Origin: DATCSE01 sp036568605
Lineage (GTDB): Bacteria; Pseudomonadota; Gammaproteobacteria; Burkholderiales; Burkholderiaceae_C
DNA length: 10,797 nt
Direction of reading: 5' to 3'
Assembly (NCBI GenBank): GCA_036568605.1
Contig: DATCSE010000328.1
Location: 1 to 10,797, forward strand
Position 1 is the stretch's first letter, and each line of letters begins with the position of its first letter. A model generated the notes under the pieces. It was not told the origin of the DNA. It did not search any database and saw nothing but the letters and a program-made list of their open reading frames with translations. The position numbers and the translations under genes were made by a program. Below, in pieces: positions 5,833 through 10,797 of the stretch.

Positions 5833-6672
5833 ATGAAACTGCCTCGCGTCATCCGCCAGCTGATGCATCGCCGCATCGTGATGATCGCCGCCATCGTGCT
5901 GGCCGTGATCGTCGTGCTCGCATTCCTCGCGCCGTGGGTCGCGTCGTTCGACCCGAACGACACCGCGGTGCTGGAGCGGCTCAAGGCGCCCAGTGCCGCA
6001 CACCTGATGGGCACCGACGAGTTGGGCCGCGACCTGTACGCGCGCATCGTCTACGGCGCACGCTACTCGCTCGCGATCGCCGCGCTGACCGCATTCGGCG
6101 CGGTGCTGTGCGGCACGGCGCTCGGACTGGTCGCCGGCTTCTTCCGCCGGCTCGATGCGCCGCTGATGCGCGTGGTCGACGCGATGATGTCGTTCCCCGA
6201 CATCCTGCTCGCGATCGCGCTGGTCGCGATCCTCGGGCCGTCGCTCGTCAACGTGGTGCTCGCGCTGGTGCTGGTCTACACGCCGCGCGTCGCGCGGGTC
6301 GTGCGCGCCTCGACGCTGGTGGTGCGCGAGCTGCTGTTCGTCGAGGCGGTGCGCGCGTTGGGCGTGCGCACCTCGCGCATCCTGTGGCGCCACATCCTGC
6401 CGAATTTGATGTCGCCCATCCTCGTGCAGGTCAGCTTCATCTTCGCGTACGCGATCCTCGCGGAAGCCGGGCTGTCGTTCCTCGGCGTCGGCGTCCCGCC
6501 CGAGATCCCGACCTGGGGCACGATGGTCGCGGGCAGTCAGCAGTACGCGCACCAGGCGTTCTGGACCGTGCTGTTCCCGGGTCTCGCGATCATCCTGACC
6601 GCGCTGTCGCTGCAACTGCTGGGCGACGGCGTGCGTGACCTGCTGGACCCGAAATTGAAGAAGGCCGCCTGA
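5833..6672 (+). CDS. Dpp/Opp-type ABC transporter permease (DppC-like)
   Basis: Second inner-membrane permease, 279 residues, typical of DppC/OppC. The first transmembrane helix (about residues 17-37, IAAIVLAVIVVLAFLAPWV) is followed by the periplasmic family pattern HLMGTDELGRDLYARIVYGARYSL. Five more helices follow. The EAA loop starts at Glu171 (EAVRALGVRTSRILWRHILP), and the signature GLSFLGVGVPPEIPTWG lies near the end. The ATG at 5833 is chosen because the family begins with this short basic stretch (MKLPRVIRQLMHRR); a GTG at 5689 in the same frame would add 48 codons translated from the repeat, which is not credible. No good ribosome binding site precedes the ATG. The 161-bp gap before this gene is the only loose junction in the operon; the ATPase gene follows after 2 nt. 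Confidence 0.93.
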   Translation: MKLPRVIRQLMHRRIVMIAAIVLAVIVVLAFLAPWVASFDPNDTAVLERLKAPSAAHLMGTDELGRDLYARIVYGARYSLAIAALTAFGAVLCGTALGLVAGFFRRLDAPLMRVVDAMMSFPDILLAIALVAILGPSLVNVVLALVLVYTPRVARVVRASTLVVRELLFVEAVRALGVRTSRILWRHILPNLMSPILVQVSFIFAYAILAEAGLSFLGVGVPPEIPTWGTMVAGSQQYAHQAFWTVLFPGLAIILTALSLQLLGDGVRDLLDPKLKKAA

Positions 6673-6674
6673 TC

Positions 6675-7697
6675 ATGAGCACTGCAGCACGCCTGACGGT
6701 GCGCCATCTGAGCACCAGCTTCCCGACCGAAGACGGCCTCGTGCGCTCGGTCGCCGACGTCAGCTTCGCGATCCAGCCCGGCAAGACGACCGCACTGGTC
6801 GGCGAGTCGGGTTCGGGCAAGTCGGTCACCAGCCTGACCTTGATGCGCCTGCTGCCGAAGACCGCGAACGCGCAGGTCAGCGGCGAGACCGCGTTCGTCA
6901 CGCGCGAGGGCCACACCGTGGACCTGCTGCAGCTGGCCGAGCCGCAGATGCGCGCGCTGCGCGGCAACGAACTGTCGATGATCTTCCAGGAGCCGATGAC
7001 CAGCCTGAACCCGGTGTTCACGGTCGGCGAGCAGATCGCCGAGAGCGTGCGCCTGCACAAGGGGCTGGGCCGCGCCGCGGCGCTCGCGCACGCGAAGCGC
7101 ATGCTGGACCAGGTCGAGATCCCCGCGGCCGCGCAGCGCATCCACGAGTACCCGCACCAGCTCTCCGGCGGCATGCGGCAGCGCGTGATGATCGCGCTGG
7201 CGATGGCCTGCGACCCGACGCTTCTGATCGCCGACGAGCCGACCACCGCGCTGGACGTGACGATCCAGGCGCAGATCCTCGAGCTGATGCGCCGGCTGCA
7301 GGCCGAGACCGGGATGAGCATCCTGTTCATCACGCACAACCTCGGCGTCGTCGCGCACCATGCCGACGACGTGGTCGTGATGTATGCCGGCCGCGTCGTC
7401 GAGCGCGCGCCGGTGCGCCCGCTGTTCGCGGCCCCGCAGCATCCGTACACGCAGGGGCTGCTGGGATGCCTGCCGGGCAAGGCACGGTTGCCGGGGCAGG
7501 CCAAGCCGAAGCGCCTGTTCGCGATCCGCGGCCAGGTGTCGAGCCCGCTCGCGCCGCCGCCCGGCTGCGCCTTCGAGCCGCGCTGCGACCGCGCGATCGA
7601 CGCGTGCCGCGGCGCGATGCCGGCGCTGGTGGGCTGCGGCGAATCGCGCGAGGCGCGCTGTGTGCACGTCGCGCCGACGATGCAGGAGGCCGCATGA
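6675..7697 (+). CDS. Dpp/Opp-type ABC transporter ATP-binding protein (DppD-like)
   Basis: Cytoplasmic ATPase of 340 residues that powers the importer as one half of a heterodimer with the next gene product. Complete motifs are visible: Walker A GESGSGKS at residues 43-50, Q-loop Gln105 (IFQEPMTSLNP), signature LSGGMRQR at 163-170, Walker B LLIADEP with Asp187 and Glu188, and switch His221. The C-terminal oligopeptide-transporter domain (after about residue 255, HPYTQGLLGCLPG) carries Cys298, Cys304, Cys311 and Cys329, with an extra Cys321; 4Fe-4S clusters have been reported in this part of some Dpp ATPases. An AAGG 10 nt upstream supports the ATG at 6675. It starts 2 nt after the permease stop and overlaps the next gene by 4 nt (ATGA). 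Confidence 0.95.
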   Translation: MSTAARLTVRHLSTSFPTEDGLVRSVADVSFAIQPGKTTALVGESGSGKSVTSLTLMRLLPKTANAQVSGETAFVTREGHTVDLLQLAEPQMRALRGNELSMIFQEPMTSLNPVFTVGEQIAESVRLHKGLGRAAALAHAKRMLDQVEIPAAAQRIHEYPHQLSGGMRQRVMIALAMACDPTLLIADEPTTALDVTIQAQILELMRRLQAETGMSILFITHNLGVVAHHADDVVVMYAGRVVERAPVRPLFAAPQHPYTQGLLGCLPGKARLPGQAKPKRLFAIRGQVSSPLAPPPGCAFEPRCDRAIDACRGAMPALVGCGESREARCVHVAPTMQEAA

Positions 7698-8674
7698 GCG
7701 ATGCCACGCCGCTGATCGAAGTCCAGCGCCTGAAGACCTATTTCGGCAAGCCCGAGCGGCCGGTGCGCGCGGTCGACGACGTCTCGTTCGCGATCCGCAC
7801 CGGCGAGACGCTGGGCTTGGTCGGCGAATCGGGCTCGGGCAAGAGCACGATAGGCCGCACGGTGCTGCGCCTGATCGAGCGCACCGACGGCCGCGTGCTC
7901 TACCGCGGCGAAGACCTGGGCGCGCTGTCGGCCGAGAAGATGCGCCGGCTGCGCAGCAAGCTGCAGATCATCTTCCAGGACCCGTACGCGAGCCTGAACC
8001 CGAAGATGCGGATCTCGGCGATCCTCGGCGAGGCGCTGGCGACGCATGGCCTGGCCAAGAGCAGGACAGCGCGCGAACGGCGCATCGCCGAATTGCTCGA
8101 GCTGGTCGGGCTGCGCCCCGAGCATGCAAACCGATTCCCGCACGAGTTCTCGGGCGGGCAGCGCCAGCGCATCGGCGTCGCGCGGGCGCTCGCGGTCGAG
8201 CCCGAGTTCATCGTCGCCGACGAGCCGCTGTCGGCGCTGGACGTCTCGATCCAGTCGCAGGTGATCAACCTGCTGGCCGACCTGCGCGAGCGGCTGTCGC
8301 TGACCATGCTGTTCATCTCGCACGACCTGGACGTCGTCGAGTACCTGTGCGACCGGGTCGTGGTGCTCTACCTCGGCAAGGTGATGGAGGTCTCGGAGAC
8401 CGATGCGCTGTTCGAGCAGCCGCTGCATCCGTACACGCGCGCGTTGCTCGCCGCGAGCCCCAAGCCCGACCCGACCGTGAAGACCGAGCGCGTCGCGCTG
8501 AAGGGCGACATCCCGAGCCCGATCGCGCCGCCGTCGGGCTGCGTGTTCCGCACTCGCTGCCCGCATGCGATCGACGCCTGCGCGCAGCACGTGCCGGCAC
8601 TCGAGGAGGTGATGCCCGGCCGCTGGTCGGCCTGCATCCGCAAGGAGATCGTGTTGATGAAGGCGGCCGCGTAG
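7694..8674 (+). CDS. Dpp/Opp-type ABC transporter ATP-binding protein (DppF-like)
   Basis: Partner ATPase of 326 residues. Walker A GESGSGKS is at residues 44-51, Q-loop Gln95 (IIFQDPYASLNP), signature FSGGQRQR at 152-159, Walker B FIVADEP with Asp176 and Glu177, and switch His210. The Q-loop sequence and FSGGQRQRI type of signature place it in the DppF/OppF branch. The C-terminal domain (HPYTRALLAASPKPDP) carries Cys283, Cys289, Cys296 and Cys314, with exactly the same spacing as the Cys set in the DppD-like protein. The ATG at 7694 is set by the 4-nt ATGA overlap with the upstream stop and by AGGAGG at 7684-7689, although the same frame is open upstream. It is the last gene of the operon; no binding-protein gene follows, and its TAG lies in a palindrome shared with the convergent acuI. 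Confidence 0.95.
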   Translation: MSDATPLIEVQRLKTYFGKPERPVRAVDDVSFAIRTGETLGLVGESGSGKSTIGRTVLRLIERTDGRVLYRGEDLGALSAEKMRRLRSKLQIIFQDPYASLNPKMRISAILGEALATHGLAKSRTARERRIAELLELVGLRPEHANRFPHEFSGGQRQRIGVARALAVEPEFIVADEPLSALDVSIQSQVINLLADLRERLSLTMLFISHDLDVVEYLCDRVVVLYLGKVMEVSETDALFEQPLHPYTRALLAASPKPDPTVKTERVALKGDIPSPIAPPSGCVFRTRCPHAIDACAQHVPALEEVMPGRWSACIRKEIVLMKAAA

Positions 8675-8693
8675 CGGCGCGAGCGGCTACGCG
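8668..8693. terminator. Palindrome holding both convergent stop codons
   Basis: CGCGTAGC (8668-8675) and GCTACGCG (8686-8693) are exact reverse complements with a 10-base loop, in which CGC/GCG can pair further. The TAG of the dppF-like gene (8672-8674) and the TAG of acuI (8689-8687, minus strand) occupy equivalent places in the two arms. The gap between the genes is only 12 bp, so this is the obvious candidate for a bidirectional terminator, but neither side has a T-run. Confidence 0.5.
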
Positions 8694-9688
8694 TTGACGT
8701 CGACCACCAGACGGCCGCGCCGCTGGCCGTCCAGCAAGCCCGGGGCCGCGGCGATCGCGCCGGCGAGGTCGACTTTCGTGACCGTCGCCGGGAGCTTCTG
8801 CCGGTCGATCAGCCGGTCCAGCAGCGCCCAGGCCTCGAGCCGGCGTTCGGTGCTGGCCATCACGCTGTCGATGCCCAGCAGCGACACGCCGCGCAGGATG
8901 AACGGCGCGACGCTGGCCGGGAAGTCCATGCCCTGCGCGAGCCCGCAGGCCGTGACGACGCCGCCATAGCGCGTCGTCGCGCAGGCGTTCGCGAGCGTGT
9001 GCGAGCCCACCGAGTCGACGACGCCGGCCCAGCGCTCCTTCTGCAGCGGCTTGCCGGCAGACGCCAGCGACGCACGGTCCAGCACCTCGTGCGCGCCCAG
9101 GTTCTTCAGGTAGTCGGCCTCGGCGAGCTTGCCGGTCGTCGCGACGACCGTGTAGCCCAGCGCCGCGAGCAGCATCGTCGAGACCCCACCGACACCGCCG
9201 GTCGCGCCGGTCACCAGCACCTCGCCGTCCTCGGGCTTCACGCCGGCGCGCTGCAGCGCGAGCACGCACAACGCCGCGGTGTAGCCGGCCGTGCCGAGCG
9301 CCATCGCGTCGTACGCGCCCAGCCCGGCGGGCCGCGCGATCGGCCACTGCGGCTTCAGGCTCGCACGTTGCGCGAGCCCGCCCCAGTGGGCTTCGCCGAC
9401 CCCCCAGCCGTTGACGATCACCGCATCGCCGACGCGCCAGCGCGCGCTGCTCGACGCGCGCACGGTGCCGGCGCAATCGATGCCCGGCACCATCGGAAAA
9501 CGCCGGACTACCGGCGAGCGGCCGGTGATCGCCAGCGCGTCCTTGAAGTTCAGCGTCGAATACTCGACGTCGACGACGACGTGCTCTTCGTCCTGCAGCG
9601 GCAATGCCGCGTCGTCGATCTGGACGACCGCGGGGCGGGTCGCGCCGCTCGCGTCGTCTCGGCTCAGCTGGATGGCCTTGAACGTCAT
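8687..9688 (-). CDS. acuI: Acryloyl-CoA reductase, YhdH/AcuI type (MDR superfamily)
   Basis: Cytoplasmic medium-chain reductase of 333 residues. Members of this family reduce acryloyl-CoA to propanoyl-CoA with NADPH, in acrylate/DMSP and 3-hydroxypropionate metabolism and as detoxification. Family marks are YSTLNFKDALAITG (residues 43-56), FPMVPGIDCAGTV (64-76), GWGVGEAHWGGLAQRA (94-109) and GTAGYTAAL (132-140). The dinucleotide-binding VTGATGGVGG (159-168) is followed by ATTGK (183-187), which fits an NADPH phosphate pocket. No structural zinc Cys cluster is present, as expected for the zinc-free quinone-oxidoreductase-like branch. The ATG at 9688 is chosen because the family begins MxFKA and GGAG lies about 8 nt upstream; an upstream start at 9733 would add 15 residues unlike the family. 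It lies 74 bp downstream of the co-directional DHA2 transporter gene. Confidence 0.9.
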   Translation of the reverse strand: MTFKAIQLSRDDASGATRPAVVQIDDAALPLQDEEHVVVDVEYSTLNFKDALAITGRSPVVRRFPMVPGIDCAGTVRASSSARWRVGDAVIVNGWGVGEAHWGGLAQRASLKPQWPIARPAGLGAYDAMALGTAGYTAALCVLALQRAGVKPEDGEVLVTGATGGVGGVSTMLLAALGYTVVATTGKLAEADYLKNLGAHEVLDRASLASAGKPLQKERWAGVVDSVGSHTLANACATTRYGGVVTACGLAQGMDFPASVAPFILRGVSLLGIDSVMASTERRLEAWALLDRLIDRQKLPATVTKVDLAGAIAAAPGLLDGQRRGRLVVDVNA

Positions 9689-9762
9689 CGTCGTGTCTCC
9701 GGTTCGAGAGTCGATGCTCGCACGTTTGCGCACGCCGTGCTGTCGCTGGCCCTCGTGTGCCT
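9689..9762 (-). promoter_or_regulatory. Short gap between the DHA2 transporter gene and acuI
   Basis: 74 bp on the minus strand upstream of acuI. The acuI ribosome binding site (CCGGAG, about 8 nt before the ATG) is the only clear signal. A 5-bp inverted pair GCACG/CGTGC (9720-9724, 9736-9740) is too weak to call a terminator. I cannot tell whether acuI has its own promoter here or is read from the transporter gene. Confidence 0.35.
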
Positions 9763-10797
9763 TCAGCCGGCGTGGGTCGCGAGCTGCGCGTCGTCATCGC
9801 GGGCCGGCGCCTGACGCAGCAGCAGCGCGCCCAGTGCCGCGGCCAGCGCCGCGAACGCCGCCCCGACGATGAAGGCCGCGTGGTAGCCGGCCGCCAGCGC
9901 CGCGGCCGGGTCGAGGCCGGAGGCCGCGGCGCCATGCGTGCGCGCAGCCGCGAGGCTCGCGAGCACGGCCAGACCCAGCGCACCGCCCATCATGAACGAG
10001 GTGTTGACGACACCCGACGCAAGCCCCGACTCGCTGACCGGCACCTCGCTCATCGCGGCCAGCAGCACCGGATTGAATGCGATGCCGGCGCCCAGACCCA
10101 GCAGCAGCATGCCGGGCAGCACGTCGAGCGCGAAGCCGCCGCCGACCGGCGCACGCGCGAACAGCACGAGCCCGATCGCCGCGACCAGCAGCCCGGCCGC
10201 GAGCGGCGCGCGTATGCCCCAGCGCATCACGATCTTCGCCGAGAGCCCGAGCGAGAACGCGGCCATGATCAGGTTGGCCGGCAGGAACACCAGTCCGATC
10301 TGAAACGGCGTGAACCCGAGCACCGCCTGCAGGTACAGCGTGGTGATGAAGAACCACGCGAACATGCCCGCCGCCCACAGCACACCGATCAGGTTCGCGG
10401 TGGTGAGATTGCGCAGCTTGAACATGCCGAGCGGCATGAGCGGCGTGCTGATGCGCACCTCCGTGATGATGAACGAGATGAGCAGCACCACCGCGGCCCC
10501 GAGCATTCCCAGCGTCTGAACCGACGTCCAGCCCACTTCGTTCCCGTTCACCACGGCGTACACCGCGAGCATCATCGAGCTCGTCACCAGAATGGCACCC
10601 GCGATGTCGAGCTTCTGATGCGTGCCCTCGACCTTCGCATGGGGCAGCAGGCCCATGCAGAGCGCGTAGACGCCCGCGCCGATCGGCAGATTCACGAGGA
10701 AGATCCAGTGCCAGTTCAGCGCGCTCGTCAGCACACCGCCGAGCAACAGCCCGACGCTGCCACCCGCCGCGCACACGAAGCCGTACACGCCCATCGC
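9763..10797 (-). CDS. DHA2-type MFS drug/multidrug exporter, N-terminal part cut by window edge
   Basis: Inner-membrane major facilitator of the EmrB/QacA (DHA2, 14-helix) type. The frame is open to the right edge, so the Met near 10794 is internal; about 344 residues are visible. The visible part begins in the motif C helix (GGSVGLLLGGVLTSALNWHWIF, of which GLLLGGVLT is the diagnostic piece), followed by LVNLPIGAGVYAL, a fit to the family's W-x-WIF-x-x-N-x-P-x-G. About ten helices remain, with GFTPFQIGLVFLP and AFNPVLLAAMSEVPVSESGLASGVVNT typical of the second half. The C-terminus is a short polar Asp/Ala/His tail. Proton-driven export of drugs or other small toxic compounds is the family role; the substrate is unknown. 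It lies upstream of acuI and may share a transcript with it. Confidence 0.9.
   Translation of the reverse strand, partial: AMGVYGFVCAAGGSVGLLLGGVLTSALNWHWIFLVNLPIGAGVYALCMGLLPHAKVEGTHQKLDIAGAILVTSSMMLAVYAVVNGNEVGWTSVQTLGMLGAAVVLLISFIITEVRISTPLMPLGMFKLRNLTTANLIGVLWAAGMFAWFFITTLYLQAVLGFTPFQIGLVFLPANLIMAAFSLGLSAKIVMRWGIRAPLAAGLLVAAIGLVLFARAPVGGGFALDVLPGMLLLGLGAGIAFNPVLLAAMSEVPVSESGLASGVVNTSFMMGGALGLAVLASLAAARTHGAAASGLDPAAALAAGYHAAFIVGAAFAALAAALGALLLRQAPARDDDAQLATHAG

Larger units (their letters stand above)
5669..5835. repeat. 7-bp direct repeat TGAGATG bracketing the dppB-dppC gap
   Basis: TGAGATG occurs exactly at 5669-5675 and 5829-5835, 160 bp apart. The first copy contains the stop of the first permease gene (TGA 5669-5671), the second the start of the next (ATG 5833-5835). 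Removing one copy and everything between gives a TGA-g-ATG junction, like the 2-nt gap and 4-nt overlap found at the other junctions of this operon. This is what a 7-bp target duplication at an old gene junction would look like; chance cannot be ruled out. Confidence 0.5.

Noticed and set aside
7466..7693. Upstream start for the DppF-like ATPase
   Set aside because: The extra residues are an out-of-frame reading of the DppD-like C-terminus; ATGA overlap and AGGAGG support 7694.
6590..8590. 666-codon minus-strand open frame opposite the two ATPase genes
   Set aside because: The plus-strand frames carry full ABC ATPase motifs; the antisense product is compositionally biased with no motif.
9689..9733. 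Start of acuI at 9733
   Set aside because: The family begins at MTFKA and the GGAG before 9688 fits; the extra 15 residues have no family similarity.

Overview
The window is GC-rich, densely coded bacterial DNA with strong G/C third-position bias. The gene set (an M36 metallopeptidase with an inserted PA domain, a LysR/carboxymuconolactone-decarboxylase-like/YbfB-type MFS group, a Dpp/Opp-type ABC operon, a YhdH/AcuI reductase and a DHA2 exporter) and the codon use fit a betaproteobacterium of the Burkholderiales. That placement is an inference; there is no rRNA or marker gene in the window. I see no tRNA, rRNA, CRISPR array, transposase or phage gene.

Layout. (1) Bases 1-1703, plus strand: 3' part of a secreted M36 (fungalysin-type) metallopeptidase, cut by the left edge. 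(2) 1666-2589, minus strand: a LysR regulator whose 3' end overlaps the peptidase gene tail to tail by 38 bp; a 34-bp near-perfect palindrome lies just past the peptidase stop, inside lysR. (3) 2590-2688: a short, relatively AT-rich divergent promoter region with two strong dyads, one of which contains a symmetric T-N11-A LysR box. (4) 2689-4549, plus strand: a CMD/AhpD-like protein and a YbfB/YjiJ-type MFS transporter, overlapping by 38 bp and probably controlled by the LysR protein. (5) 4550-4729: a leader region with several small inverted repeats. (6) 4730-8674, plus strand: a four-gene Dpp/Opp-type ABC importer operon (permease, permease, ATPase, ATPase) with no substrate-binding protein in the window. 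(7) 8687-9688, minus strand: a YhdH/AcuI-type acryloyl-CoA reductase, convergent with the ABC operon; the two TAG stops lie symmetrically in one palindrome. (8) 9763-10797, minus strand: a DHA2-type MFS exporter, cut by the right edge, upstream of and co-directional with acuI.

How the genes may work together. The LysR/CMD/MFS block reads as a self-contained regulated unit: a divergent regulator, a small cofactorless enzyme and a transporter for an unidentified compound. The ABC operon makes a complete membrane and ATPase core but needs a binding protein encoded elsewhere. The extracellular peptidase could supply peptides to such an importer, but nothing in the sequence links them.

The most unusual structure is the 161-bp gap between the two permease genes of the otherwise tightly packed ABC operon. 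It holds a 120-bp palindromic repeat built from ACGCAAAG/CTTTGCGT-type units. The gap is bracketed by a 7-bp direct repeat (TGAGATG) that at both ends forms a stop-g-start junction, as if an element had entered an ancestral TGA-g-ATG gene junction. I did not find a convincing wholly new multi-gene system here.
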